Assembly: GCF_964204865.1 (NCBI RefSeq)
Contig: NC_135257.1
Coordinates: forward strand, 2,356,001-2,420,000
Reading direction: 5' to 3'
Length of the DNA: 64,000 nucleotides
Origin: Styela clava
Lineage: Eukaryota; Chordata; Ascidiacea; Stolidobranchia; Styelidae
The notes beneath the pieces were generated by a model that worked only from the letters and a program-made list of their open reading frames with translations, had not been told where the DNA came from and did not search any database. A program made the position numbers and the translations under genes. Shown piece after piece: positions 9,681 to 22,837 of this stretch (its first letter is position 1; each line of letters begins with the position of its first letter).

Positions 9681-12149
9681 CATGATAAATGTGCTGGTGA
9701 CAAGTCAGTCCATATTATTATGAGTCATGCTGCATAATGGGATATTAATTATCTCTACATATTATAAATAAAACAATAATAAAACATCTAATTTGTACCA
9801 TAATGATCAATTGACGCGACTGACTGTAGTTACTCATATTTGAATACACTATTAAATAACTGTAGTGAATGATTTCTAATAAACTCACAACAATACACAT
9901 AGTTTATTTATTTGCCTTGTCATAATATTTGTCCCCACATCCCATTAAACTAACCAAACTTGATTTTAAGAATCATTCTATATCATATTGTTTTCGGTGG
10001 TGCGGCGCATGCACAGATGGTTTTCACAAAGACGTCATAACCCAAAAGTCGAAATTTTCATGTTTCCGTAATTGCCAGGATTGTTGTATTTGTAACCTAT
10101 TTCATGTAATTCTTATGTTTCTCATTCTTCTTCGCATTTTTTCTGTTACAACGGTCTAAAAGATGACATTTTGCTTTTTATGTAACAAAATATAAGTTGA
10201 TATCCTAACACTAATTTTTGAATTTGTCGCCAGTTCGCTATGAGTGGTCAAGCAATAGTTTAATGATGAGAGATTTTTAATGTCGTTGTGCCTACAACAC
10301 ATCCCTAAGGCTAGTCACGTGCTGCAATGCTCTCAATCATCGCTATTTCATACAGTTACTTAAAGAAATGACTCCTTAATTCAAAGTTTTCTTCCACCAT
10401 TCAGCTCGTTAGCTATCTCGGGGGAATGGTTCGATTTGGGTTTTTGCACGCACAAAACTTATTAAGTTTCGATAAGATGACAACTAGTGGTGAGCTGTAC
10501 CTGGAACGCACAGGAACGGCTTTCCGGTTGTTGGGCATTTTATTGCATTTGCCTGCCTGTTGTTAAAAAAAATTAGGTTACAAAAAGCCAAGTTTCTCTG
10601 GTTGAACTAGTTAATAATTTATGTTTTGTTACATTATAATTCGTAATTCCTTCGTACATCACATCACGCAAAGACTTAGTACAGAAGTAACGCGTAAACT
10701 GTAATATATATTTTCCCGACCTTTGATCCCATGGAAATTCATCCTATACCTTTGTGAAAATAACATTTGTATTGAATTGCTATAAATATTTCTTGTGATT
10801 CTACACAGACATATTTCAGATAATTTCTCCATATTTCATTGCAGTTCTTCGACTACATCTTAGGACAATCAAAACATTCTTTCCGCGTCGTATTACATAT
10901 ATTACATTTTTGCGAATTAGGTGCGTTCCGGTTGTTACGATTTTTTCAGCTCATCACTGATCACGTCCATCTTCATTCAGATACGTTTGAGGAATCTAGT
11001 TTTGTTCTTACCTTGACCTACTTGGCAGGCATCTTTGCTTGAATAATTTCAACTGTCAGACGAAGGGAGGTGGAGGAAATGTAATAGAAGCCGAGAGAAG
11101 ATGAGTGCTTTTCGGGGGGAGGGGTTGGGGATAGCGAATGGTAAACAACAAATTTGCACAGACTCAAGCTAGTATTTTCCAATTATTTGCAAGAGGAGTT
11201 ACAAAGATCGTCTGAGCACTGCTTCCCAGAACAACGGCAATACCCATCATGCATACACCAGTCGTTTATTCTCAACATTACGGCTGCAGGTAATAGCAAT
11301 ATATACAATGATGAGCTCATCGAGCTTCAAACTTTTTTTTAATAAAACAAATCTTAATACGTTTTGATGCATTCATGTGGAGATTGATCCTGAGCTTCTC
11401 ACGAAATGTCATTTCATTAAATTTAACCCCGGAAACTCAACCTATGCTGAGCAGTAAATCAACAAATTCATACTCTATCAAATGAAGACGATTGAATTTT
11501 CTGTAACTTTGTGCATTATCCCCAAATAAAGTTCAGGTTGCATTCCTAGTTGTAACTGTTGAAACCCTCTAGAGGTGACTCCCAGAAGTTGACGAATCAT
11601 GCGGAATAACTGAATGCTCGCAAAGGTTAATTACCACTAGGTTTGATATAGGCAGACTATGGGAGGGTTGATAATTATTAAAACCCTTTATTTACCACGG
11701 TTCGAGAAACTTTTTATACCCCTTTTATAATATTCACTAGTTAATTAAACGGCGACAAACCTCCCCAATGTACCAATGGAAGGCGTGTTTTCGCGGCTTT
11801 TCGCCAACTTTCGCGCAAGACGCGTCGCGCTAATAGACCTCGCGCGTCGCGCTAGATAGTCATTCAAAACCCATCCTACACGCAAAAATAAAAGTGGCTT
11901 AAACCATAGTTTCTGAATATAGTTCGCTCAAGACCGGTTCGCTACGCATGAGTGATGCGTTACTATGTCATCAGTTTGCTATATTTTGAAGCGTACGAAA
12001 GAGCATTTCCATTTAAATTTATTTGCGTATTTGGAATGATTTTGTTGGTTAAAATAACTGAAAAGATATACTGAGGCATTAGGATAAAGTAGGGGTCGTG
12101 GCATCTGCCAATCATCTTTGCGTCGGTACCATAAGTTGTAGTTTGGAGT
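9681..12149. other. Long non-coding stretch with a CpG-rich patch
   Basis: Mostly AT-rich with no supported exon. At about 11788-11860 there is a CpG-rich patch containing a direct repeat, CGCGTCGCGCTAATAG then CGCGTCGCGCTAGATAG. No gene start is visible beside it. Confidence 0.45.
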
Positions 12150-12450
12150 AATTGGAAACTTTAGTGGACATAACGATCGTTTTAATATTATGTTGTTGTT
12201 ATTCTTCGTCACCCTCATTATAAAATCGCTTCTCTCTTCGAATACTGGAACAATTGCTTTAAAACTTTCAGTGGTTAAATTTTGACTTTTTTTTTCAGAA
12301 GGCTATTACTTTCATTTGTTCCTAAATTTTTTATGAATCCTATGAGATCTGATATTTCATTCAAAATTTTGCTGTTTTAAATTTACACATGGGAATACTG
12401 TTTTGAAACTTATTTCAAGCGATTGTGTGATCAAGCCTGCAGATACGGTA
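12150..12450 (+). repeat. hAT-associated dispersed repeat, copy (+)
   Basis: It shares GTGGACATAACGATCGTTTT, a CGAATACTGGAACAATTGCT block and a TTTTTTTCAGAAGGCTATTA block with the segment following the hAT transposase remnant at 1895-2095. The same segments occur inverted at 22838-23110 and 58120-58400. It probably represents the 3' non-coding part of a hAT family. Confidence 0.6.
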
Positions 12451-12995
12451 CTGCTCAGTTACCGTACCTAAGTCAAATTGACTTATTCCTTTCGCGATCT
12501 TACTATTGCAGTAATGTCAAATGTAGGTTTTCTAGCAAATCTAGCCTACTGTATTTGTTAATTTTGATAAGAGCAAATTGAATTGAGTTTTGATATGCCA
12601 GAGAAGAACCGTTCCACGATCGAATAGCAGGCCTGCAGTACAGCAACAGGTACCGTTCAGGTATGGTACAATACGGTACGGTACCGATACCTGTGTGAAT
12701 TGCGTTCTCATCTTTTCGTTGCAGTTCTGATGTAAACAACCTAAATTTTGTAGCCTACCTTAGTTTTTTATTTGATAGCAGGAAATAATTTGAGTTCTTA
12801 TATGACAAGGAAGAACCGTTCCGCGAACGAATATCAGGCACTGGTAAGTTATCGTACCGCATACCGTAATGAAGAAGTGACTCGGATCACTTGGTATTTC
12901 AATTCACGTTGAAATTGGATGGAGAAAAATAGATCATTACCACACGACATGGAAGAGCTAGGACAGTCCCTGTACCGTTATTTATAAGTCCGTTA
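12430..12995. repeat. Cluster of GGTACCG / CGGTAC motifs with a diverged tandem duplication
   Basis: Repeated GGTACCG, CGGTACGG and TACCGTACC motifs occur around 12440, 12650, 12850 and 12970. Two related blocks contain GAAGAACCGTTCCACGATCG (about 12602) and GAAGAACCGTTCCGCGAACG (about 12810). The same motif type occurs in the foldback element near 28900-29320 and at 58070. It is likely the subterminal region of a transposon family. Confidence 0.4.
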
Positions 12996-14072
12996 CCATA
13001 GCCATGTAGCTGTTTCATTGTTCAGCTCCGTGCAGGCGTAGGGGGCCCTATGGTTTCGTTGAAGTAATAATAATATATTTCGTTTTATTCTAAGTGTCCA
13101 TGTATTTAAGCAAAGCTCTCTTGCTTTATCAAAGGGAGTAGGGGCAGAGTATTCCTGCTGTTCTGTTGTGTTCATTTATTGGATGGCAATCAAAGGTTTA
13201 TTCCAGGATTATAGCACAAAAGTAAGAATTCAGATACTCCCAAGTATGGATGGGCGATATGAAATACCGAATCCGGAGGATTTGAATCCCTAAGACTCGG
13301 TTTCCGCCTCTTCGGCGCCGTGCGTCAATATTTGTATTTCGGATTTATAATTTATTAATAGGGGCGAGCGTTATCCTCTTGCAACGAAATCTCTCTCACG
13401 CGAATATACTTGTGTTTTCTCGCGTTTGCGACAGATATCAAACACCGTAATCTTGAATATTTAGAACGCGAAGACGGCGTTATTGCACCATTTTATTTAT
13501 TATCATTGGTGCCGACTGCCATCTTACAGGCGATTTTTCGATTGCAACAATCTTAATTTTTTGGAATAGTGAAACATTCTTTATTTTATATCAAATGGCT
13601 TTTCGACGAGTACCCGACGTTGGATGATAAAACATTATTTGCGATTAATTTAGATCAAATTTTCCTTTTCGCGACACCCGGTTTCCGGAAATACGAAGTT
13701 ATAACGCAAAATAATTCGCTTTGTCACATTTATTTTGCGCTCCCGATAAAATACATATATCTTGGATTTTGAGTCGCTGATGAGTTCGTTCCTACCGCCC
13801 AAGCGCGAAACACACCTGGTCGAGTGTCGGGCGGTATATTAGTCGACAATAAATTAAAAAAGTTGCTGATAACTGGATAACTGGAAATTAAAATTTGATA
13901 ACAGAAATGAATCTGTCTCAAGATGTTATTATATGAGTTTTGCTCTCAGAAGCAATCGTATTCTGTCAAAGGCACAAGACATTCAAAAGATATCATATCA
14001 GTCCGATAACCTACACCAAAGTGACTATGAAGTATAAACCAAGTGAGGACATGCATTGGTAACGTTATAAGC
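12996..14072. other. Non-coding stretch; possible hAT end near 13247
   Basis: TATGGATGGGCGATATGAAA at about 13245 resembles the TAGGGATGGGCGATA type of hAT terminus. No matching other end was found. The frame at 13569-13772 is not recognisable. Confidence 0.3.
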
Positions 14073-14094
14073 GCTGGTGTGACATCACACCAGC
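14073..14094. repeat. 22-bp palindrome followed by a T run
   Basis: GCTGGTGTGA, then CA, then TCACACCAGC: two perfect 10-bp arms with a 2-nt centre, followed by CTTTTT. It would form a tight hairpin. I can assign no function. Confidence 0.6.
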
Positions 14095-17000
14095 CTTTTT
14101 GTGTCCAGAGTTCTATCGCTATATGATCCTAACTAAGTGATTAAAACCTGCGATCGTTAAACAGGTGATTAAAAAAACGATGCTCAATAATTCAGACCAA
14201 ACTTTCACAGCGGCAAAACGAATGAACATTCTTCTGAAAAATTAATTATCCGAAGATGTTTCTCGGCTCGGCGGTATGGTCAGCATATACGAAGTTAAGG
14301 TTAAAGTCATCCAACTTCAATCGAAAAATCAACAACCCAATAAGACCTATATATTTTAAACAAAAAGATACACATTTATTATTAAACTATTATAAAATTC
14401 CTGATGTAAGTATCGCTACTTGCACAGAACCCATTTTAACAAACTGACAGAACTACAATACAAATTATACTACAGAAACTTGCAATATTTTTGCGGTGCA
14501 TGCCATGATATTAGAATATGCGTATCGGCCTAGGTTTTTTTTTTCAATTCTAAAAAAAACATCGTGTTTTAAAACAAGGGCTTGTTTTAAATCAATTTCA
14601 TTCTGTATTTTTTGTATTTTTCATCGAAATACCCCTTGCATCGACGCAAAACTATGCCAAAACGAGACATTCTGGCAGCTACACACGCAGCCGGAATTAT
14701 AATTTCGAAAATATTTTATTTTGACTTTTATTTCTATTGCATACATTTATCGCCACGGTGTTATCTGCACCAAAGTCATAATATTTTAATCGGAATGTTT
14801 ATCCTAGATACCAGAGAGATGTTTTGAGTAAGAAAAATTGTGAAACTTAGCCCACGAGCCTACTACAAAATTAATTGGATCAAGGGCATCCTTCGGCAAA
14901 ACGAGTACGTTACGATAATGAAGAATCAACTTACATCGGCGTCAATCTACTGATTTAAACGATGAGACGCGCTAGCCAGACTATGCTAATTGTAAGAGTC
15001 CTCTGATGCAAAGACGCTACAACTAATCTGTTTTGGCGCTATAATAAGGATTTCGAGCTTATGTATTGACATTTTTCTCAGAAAATAAAGGCGTTATTAC
15101 TGTAAATACTGTTCGATAAATTTTTTCTTAGCGTACTTTGTTCTTAATGTCGAAGTGAGTTTTTCAAAGTTATACAAACTGATTTATTAGATCACATTTC
15201 AATTTTCGCAAAATGCTTTCGTCGCAGGGTCGTTCACGTAATGGCTTATCGGTTACGTCTTACTGCCCCAACCAAGTTTGCGGTCGCACTGAACTACAGC
15301 TTGAGGCGGTGTGTATGGGCCTTTATCGATATTTGTGGCATTTCAAAGGTTTATAGCAAAAACGAAGCGCTTGGCAAGTTTTTACATCCATTTTCCTTCA
15401 ACCTATTTAATACAAAAAAATCAAATAGTACAGCCATTTTGAACAATACAGGCAAAAAACTTGATTTAAAACAATTCTTTCTGAACAAATCCCTACATCG
15501 CAAATTTTCAACAAGGTGTACATTGCCAAAATATATCAAAAAGTATACTACATGCATGGAATGAAGAATAACGGCATATATCAAGTTTACAAAAACATCT
15601 AATAATCTGCGAGTGTATAAAATAATATATTATCTATTTGAATTGAGCTCTTGCCGCAGGTCTACTAGCATAATGTTTTTCAATAATTTTATTTGTCTCC
15701 TCTTTTGCGTGAATATTCAACCTTAAATTGAGAAAACGTTTCAAAATTTTAAAAGCGATATTGTGGCAAGATGGGAAATTATATTTCAAGCAACTTTATC
15801 TGTCAGAAAAGTAACAGGCGAACATATATTATGAAAGGCATTAATATTTGCGCGAAATATAGTTCATACTTCGCGCAAAAATACGATTGCTTTTTTGGAT
15901 GGGTGGCATAAATATTGAGTAAAACTATCAATTTTCAAATATTTATCAGGTGTGTAAGATCTAAAAAGAGTTAGTAACGATTGGGGGCTTTAATCGGGAT
16001 TGACACTTTCCATAGAAACAAACAAACAATTTGAACCCCGTGTCTTTATAGGGTTCCGCCGGAAACATTAAGGCTAATTTTTCACTGTTGGATATCGATG
16101 AAATTACAATTAATTTTTATCAACGAGAACGTAGAAGACATGATGGCGTCGCTAGATCACCTAGTAAATATTTTACATTTTCCGACGCAAAAGAATCGAA
16201 ATATCCTGCTAATAATAAGTTGATAAGAGCTGCAACACCGGTCGCGGCGGCTGGTTTTTAAATTTTGTACCTGATAATGTACATGCTTTGATAAAATTCA
16301 TTAGGCCGTACAATGTGCTAGCCATGAGATCGTTTACATTCTATAACTTTTGGAGAAACTGTTGCAACAGCTCGTTAAATTAAGAAACATTTTTCCGAGA
16401 AAATTTATTCCATCAGCTTCTGGAATGAATAATGTAAAACGCAGGCTTCAAACTTTCGGCATGGTGCGAACAGGTATCATAATACCAGTTCAAATAGTAC
16501 TTGATTTAAACATATGCATTAGGTTAATGAGGTTTCACACTTGCGAAGGAAAGCGATATGTGTTTTTTCATACGGAACGTTGCGACGTAATTGCGTAACG
16601 AAGTGATTAGGGAACGTTGTTGTTTAACTTAAGTTGGCGCAATGGACATGTCAAGAATTGGAGAACATTGATTGAAATAACTTTTATAATTTTACTGGTG
16701 CACGACGAAGTATATCTAATGTCGAAAGCTATTCTTAACTTATGCAAATGTGTCGATGTCATATTTGGTTAAAACAAGCAAATCGAAGTTTTGTTAATTT
16801 GAAAGCTTTTCATAAAAATTTCACGCTCTTCAATTTTGCCGATTTTTGTATGATAATCGCGACATTTTATCTCCATCTCATAATTATAAATATTCTCCTA
16901 GATTGTCTTTCAAACAATATAAAACTTATCTGCATATAATATACCGGTAAGGTTCGTGAGATATGAGGTTTCAAAGTTGCATAACTCACACGGGATGATA

Positions 17001-17955
17001 AGATAATTATCGCAACTTCCACGAAACCGCACGATACCAGTGTGATTCCACGAGGTAAATAGCAAAAGAAAAATATGCAAAATGAAATTACCCGAATAAA
17101 ATGCAAAACAGTAAAAAATCTTCAAACAAATTGACGAACGAGATGAAGCTAAAACAAACCGACGCTGCCGCGTTCCCTCGATTTGCTGGACACAAAATGA
17201 CGTCCGATATGCACCATTGCACTCGATGTCTCCACTTGGTTTATATTCACTTTGACCTACACATCCTCCTTAGACATCGGCTACAGCCAGATAGGCGAGA
17301 ATTACAGGCGCCACAATATCGATTTGAGAGAATATCATGACGCATCAATCAAGCGTAACGAGAGAACTGTGTGACGTAAATAAAAAAAGACGAAAAAAGC
17401 GTGAGCGAACTATATTAAGTAAACTATGCTTATAAAGAACGATTTTATTATTAGCTTTCACTCGCGGTTTTTTACTGGTTTTACGCATTTATACCTGTAC
17501 AGTTAGAAACTATCCACTGAAGGCATGCTGACGTGTTCTTTATTTTAAACCACCAGTACCGTACCGGTACCAAGGGAGTGAAAACTAAATCATAAATATA
17601 ATGTTAGCAAATAGGTCTCGGTAGGATAAATTGTATGCAAAAACCAAGAAAAATATCTCCAATATATTACATTAATTAGTAACGGTATCATAACTAGGTT
17701 AAAAACATGTCAGCATGCTCTCAGAGAAAGGTCGTTCGCTGTACCGGTAGGATATGCGCAAAGCCAGTAAGGAAAAGTGAATCTGACTGAATACGCGAAC
17801 AGACTGCCATTCCGACTTTACTACCTAAAATAGATCTTTCTTCATACGCCAAACATGATATGTTGTGGTCCCGGTATTCTGTTATCACGTAATAAGAAAC
17901 ACGAGCAGTTGGAGCGCATATTTCACAGACCACAACGCATTGGCAGAATGTCATG
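14095..17955. other. Long non-coding stretch with unassigned open frames and one short inverted repeat
   Basis: The largest frame (15241-15564, 107 codons) has no recognisable domain, and its opposite strand is open too, so I do not call it a gene. Perfect 10-bp arms TTTGCGCGAA / TTCGCGCAAA lie at 15847-15856 and 15870-15879 with a 13-nt spacer. Nothing else is supported. Confidence 0.4.
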
Positions 17956-18669
17956 GTCTAGGTCAGCGGTTCCCAAAGTGGGCAAAAACGCCCCCTTGTT
18001 GGCGTTTGCGATAACTTGGGGGCGCTGATGGCGATTTGGACAATTTGAGGGCGCTTTCTGCCAAACTGGGCGATTGGGGGGCGCTGACATCAATACGGGA
18101 GCTCGCAAGAGGTGTGCTATTTTATGTCATTTACTCCCTATGTTTTTGGTTCAAACTAGTTTGCTTGTGATTTCGGTGTTGAAAATTTCTCGCTTAAGCA
18201 GCATATTTAACTGATTTATATTAAAAACAGTATTAAACAGCGTGATCCCCAAAAAACGGAAGCATCAATTCCTCGATTACTTCTACGAAATGGAGTGAAA
18301 TATTTAATTTTGTCTACACTTGAACACTTTTTGCGTATGTTTGTGCCAAAAGTGTCGGAAAATCTAGGACGTTTTGCACAATAATTATGTTGTTCCCAGA
18401 ATATGTTTCAAATGCTCTCTCCTTGACATTGAAGAAAAAATTGCAACATTGTCAAAAATTATTTTGCAACATTGTCAATCACTTTTCTTTGGGTATTTCT
18501 CTATTTTATTTCTGCAATTGCAGCCTTGAGTTCACCAATCGTTTGATGATTGTCCTTCGAACACTCTACTTATCAAAATCTGATAGGTTCCAGTCCGATA
18601 ATTAAAGTGCCCACTGGATGTCATTGCCGACTTCTCTCTCAGGAAAGCAAGCGTCTGATTTGATTTATA

Positions 18670-18707
18670 GGGGGGGGGGGGGGGGGATGTATATTTGGGG
18701 GGGGGGG
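18670..18707 (+). repeat. Two poly-G runs (17 and 11 G)
   Basis: Uninterrupted G runs separated by ATGTATATTT. They could fold as a G-quadruplex, and they are also typical places for assembly length errors. Confidence 0.8.
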
Positions 18708-19033
18708 TCATACTAGAACCACAGCTGACAGCAGAAGGTGCGCTTCAGCAGAAAACTAGGTGAGTGGTTGAAAATTTTGCAAAACTTCTGAGTATAATCA
18801 TACGCAAACAGGAGTTCCAGCGCAAATGAAATTGAATAATTTTTTTGGAGATAGTTAAGAAATTATTGGTTTCTGTTTTCTAGATAACCCTGAATTTCCA
18901 GAAGCGAAAATGCACCCCTACCACTGGATTTATACTTTCAAACCCATTTTCAGTCTTTCAGTATTCCATCGTTTTGGCAAGGGAATCAAATTGAAATATC
19001 CACATGTGTGAAATCGGGTCAAAAGTTTTTTTT

Positions 19034-19165
19034 ATTGCTCTTGCCAGCTCATTCTTGGTAGAGCGTGTATTTAGTGCAGTGACCGCACTTTTACATATCA
19101 AGAGAGATTTCCTCGAAAGTGTCAGACGAGACTCAAGACTGTGTTTTAGTCTCGGTGTACCATAG
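19034..19165 (+). pseudogene. hAT transposase C-terminal remnant (SCAND3/ZBED5-like)
   Basis: The frame reads through SSFLVERVFSAVTALLHIKR and on to VRRDSRLCFSLGVP, then TAG. The SxLVExxFSAVTxLLxxKR block is the dimerisation signature of Charlie-type hAT transposases. The upstream catalytic part is absent or unreadable, so it is a relic. It lies within the element that begins at 17964. Confidence 0.65.
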
Positions 19166-20238
19166 CACAATGCCAAACATCGCGATGGTTGTGAATCAAA
19201 ATAAAAACATGGACGGTTACAAACACCTTTAACCTAATGCAAAACAAGCCTATGATTTTTCAGTACTACGTCATAAACGGTTTCGCTAATAATCGGTCGA
19301 TTTCTGGTCGTTGACATTTGAAGTCTCGCAAATGAAGTTCATTTTATATAAGCGATGAACGCCAAAAATCTTGAAAAAAATTTATAGAATCCAATCAGCC
19401 ACAATATTTTTTCTGGATAACTCACCTTTTAATCTTATAATAGAAAAGAAATTCGTCTTTTGATACCTTTTAACTAACTACAAAATCACGATTAAAATGA
19501 TGATATTTAAGATGCACTGCTTGTAGCGAAGTCAATCCGTCTTCTTGAATTGTCTATCTCAGGAAGGAGTCCCGAAAAGAATTTTTCACCAAATAAAACA
19601 TTGAAAATAAAAAAAAAAGTGCAATAGAGTAATTTGACAAAAGCATTGTATCACATGGGCAGTATCCACCGCGGTGGCATAGGTTATAACCACTTAACGA
19701 CGACGGGGTCGTTTTCGGGACATTGACTTTATTGCACCCCATAGTACGAACCAGGATAGCTAGAGAGAAAGCGGCGATTGTCCCGAAATCGTCTGTACCC
19801 ACTCTCTCGTTTGAGCCTATTTAGCGCCACCAAATGTTTCATATTTTGTGGTCAGCCATCTTTGTTTACATTGATGTCGGTTGAAATGTGATGTCGGTAG
19901 CAGTCGGATTTCGTCGTCTTTTTTGGGGTATAAAGCTTTACCCCAGAGAGTCGAAAAAAATCACAGTAAGAGGCCGTTATGTGTACTTTCATTTGGTAAA
20001 AAGAGTTTTGCCTAACAATTAGTTGTTTACTGCTGACGCCAGTTTTCCCAACTGTCACTAAATCGTCCCATCCGTCCATGTTTTGCAGTTTAAGTTGTCT
20101 TTCATAAACCAAGACACTTGAAATTGAAGAGCAGAAATAGGAACATAATCTAATATGTTTTAAGTATGTGTAATTCTGTTATCGAAATTTATATATAGTG
20201 ATGTTTAATTAGTTAAAATATGTCTTCCCCTCTAAACC
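19166..20238. other. Non-coding stretch before the piggyBac coding region
   Basis: No gene is seen. It may contain the 5' non-coding end of the piggyBac element, but I could not identify a TTAA-flanked terminal repeat. Confidence 0.4.
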
Positions 20239-20342
20239 TGATAATATTTTGATCAAGTTTTGCTTCTGATATTGACTGGCTAAAGCCTAAAGTAATGATA
20301 ATATTTTGATCAAGATTTGCTTCTGATATTGACTGGCTAAAG
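20239..20342 (+). repeat. Tandem duplication of a 47-bp unit (period 57)
   Basis: The segments at 20239-20285 and 20296-20342 both begin TGATAATATTTTGATCAAG and both end TTCTGATATTGACTGGCTAAAG. They differ at one base. The pair lies just upstream of the piggyBac start codon. Confidence 0.75.
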
Positions 20343-20404
20343 TAATATGCAGGAATTTCTTCAAATTGTTTAGTGGTAGAAGTAATTTATTCAAATAATG
20401 AAAA

Positions 20405-22242
20405 ATGGATGAGAAGGAGAATTGGAGAATCCGCTTTCCACCTAGTGGGGATGTTAGCGAAGACAGTGACTGCAGCAGTAGCGAAGATGAATATGTACCA
20501 CCGAAAAAGATTAGAGACTATGCCTTGTTGTCAGAAAGTTCAGATGACGAAGCTGCTAGTCAGTATATATCCATTGACCAGGGAGGAGAAAGTGATCAGG
20601 AAGCAAGAGGGTCAGGCGAGATGTCAGTTTCTTCCGTGGTTGAAGTCGAGGTGTGTATTGGAATCAATATCCCACGTAGGAAGCCCGTATGGAGGATTGT
20701 ACAGGAAAGTGACCCAGAATCAGCACGAGAGCTGCCTGCATGGAAAGGCCGTGAGTATGAATCGGAAACAGTGCGACTGTGCGAGCACCAATTGAATATT
20801 TCAAATATTTTTTTAGACTCGGATGTAATGCACCAAATAGTTGCGGAAACCAATATTTATGCGAGCCAAAGCGATCCCTCCAAACAACTAAACCTTACAA
20901 TTCCAGAAATGGAGAAGTTTCTTGGTTGTGTCGTTTACATGTCTATTTTTCGTCTACCGAGAACACGTATGTTTTGGGCTGTGGAAACAAAGTTAACTGC
21001 GTTGCCGATGTAATGACCCGTGATCGATGGGAAAGAATAAAAAAGATGCTCCATTTCAATAACAACGATTTACTTCATGGCGATTCTGATGTTCGACAAG
21101 ATCGATTGTTTAAAATCAGACCCCCGTTAGAAATGCTTAAAGCAAAATTCAAATCACTGCATCAAGAGCAAGTTTTATGTATCGACGAGCAGATGGATCC
21201 GTTTACTGGGAGGTCAGGGCTGAAACAATATCTTCCCAAAAAGCCCCACAAATGGGGGTATAAAATCTTTATGTTGTGTGGAACAGATGGTTTGGTACAC
21301 AACTTTGAAATATATACAGGAAAGATACATCCTGTTTCTGGTTACCCTGATCTCGGAGCTAGTGCTAACATAGTCATCAAACTGACCGATAATGTGGAGA
21401 ATGATGTAAATCACATACTCTGTTTTGACAATTGGTTTACGTCCATACCTTTGATGTCCGTTCTCGCCAAAAGGAAGATCTATTGTATAGGGACGGCGAG
21501 ACAAAATCGGTTATTGGGATGCGAGCTGGAATCTGACAAAGATTTGAAAAATAGAGGACGGGGATGTTATCAGGAAAAGACGTCATGTGTTGAGGACACT
21601 GAAATAAGAGTTGTGAAGTGGTATGATAAACGAAGTGTAACTATTGCCAGTTCTTTTGCCAGCGCCATGCCCACATCAGAAGTCCGAAGATGGGACAACG
21701 TCACGAAACAGCACATAATGGTGACTCGTCCTTTTATGGTAGATTTTTTTAACCGTAGCATGGGAGGCGTAGACTTGTTAGATGCGCTTATAGCCTACTA
21801 TAGAATACGCTTTCGGTCAAAAAAGTACTACCTGAGGATCTTCTTCCACCTGGTTGATTTGGCTATTGTAAACAGCTGGATCCTATACAGAAGAGATTGT
21901 GAGTCCCTGGGAGTTGCGAGTAACAAGCAGCGAGATCTTTTATCGTTCCGAAGTTCGGTGGCAGAATCTCTTTGCAAGCTTGGGAAAATATCGACTCTGC
22001 TTAAGCGAGGCAGGCCATTGTCTACTACCCCACCACGAATCAGAAGAATAGCTACTCCACATCCCAACAATGAGGTTAGAACCGACGCCACTGGCCATTG
22101 GCCTGTGGTAGAAGCTAAGAGACAGCGATGTCGTTTCCCTGGGTGTGATAGCAAGCCGGTAATCAGATGTACCAAATGTGGAGTATATTTATGCTTAAAC
22201 AAAGCCAAAAATTGCTTTGCGTGGTACCATGGCGAATATTAA
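20405..22242 (+). pseudogene. piggyBac transposase (PGBD-like), one frameshift
   Basis: Two overlapping frames together cover a full-size transposase. The first (20405-21013) holds the acidic N-terminus (SEDSDCSSSEDE) and the start of the DDE_Tnp_1_7 fold, up to FRLPRTRMFW. The second takes over near 20960-21010 with VADVMTRDRWERIKKMLHFN and runs to the stop at 22242. The switch equals a single missing base. The catalytic DDD triad is present: CIDEQMDPF (Asp codon 21184), CFDNWFTS (Asp 21427) and MGGVDLLD (Asp 21772). A cysteine-rich C-terminal zinc domain follows (RCRFPGCDSKPVIRCTKCGV, then CL...CFAWYH). There is no intron. It looks young, since only one lesion is visible, or the shift is a sequencing error. 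Terminal repeats were not found. Confidence 0.88.
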
Positions 22243-22837
22243 TGACCAACAGTACGGTCCACTGAACATTTTCTGTTGTCCGATTTCGTTTATTTTGAAT
22301 TGAATTTGTTATATTTCCATTCGTATCAGTCGCAATACGTGTGAGTATTGACACAATAAATTCATCACGTGGACGAGTGTATCGATTTCGTGACAAAATT
22401 TTTTCTCCCAAATGGGGGGTAAAATAAAAAAAATAAGTTTGAATTCGTATTCTACGGCCTTGAATTAGCAAATAACCGAAGCGGCGATTTTTTTCTCTCA
22501 GCGGATCATAATTCCGGCATTAAGTGGATAATAGTGTCGCCTCTGATTGCGACTTTAAACCTTTCTAATAAATTTAAACTAGGGACTGGCGACCGATGGA
22601 CTCTCGAACACGAGACGAGTCCGCAACCAATACAAAATAGCGTTGCAATATTGTCGTAATTGTCGTTGTAATGCCAAGCAATTATAATGGTTACGGAATA
22701 AATATAAGGACACGTAACAGCAGATACCGCAGTCTACAACTATATTGACATCAATCGAAGCAGTACTGCAGTAGTTTACCTTACCTTTAGCATTGCCTCA
22801 AAAAATTTCCGAATGGCGAGAATTTTCGGAATCGATC
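22243..22837. other. Flank of piggyBac; tRNA-like SINE fragment (minus) near 22585-22635
   Basis: Read on the minus strand, GGTTGCGGACTCGTCTCGTG is followed by TTCGAGAGTCC, which resembles a B box in a tRNA-like context. No complete SINE can be drawn. Confidence 0.3.

Larger units (their letters stand above)
17964..19165 (+). mobile_element. Charlie-like hAT element, decayed
   Basis: The left end is CAGCGGTTCCCAAAGTGGGC, a classic hAT terminal repeat. It is followed by three spaced GGGGGCGCTGATGG-like repeats (about 18015-18085). The transposase C-terminus survives at 19034-19165. The right terminal repeat and target duplication were not found. Two poly-G runs (18670-18686 and 18697-18707) interrupt it. 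The subterminal block GGGGGGCGCTGAC...GGGAGCTCGCAAGAG resembles the left part of the remnant at 61776. Confidence 0.6.

Noticed and set aside
15241..15564. 107-codon open frame
   Set aside because: No recognisable domain, the opposite strand is equally open, and the sequence is AT-rich with no splice or polyadenylation context.
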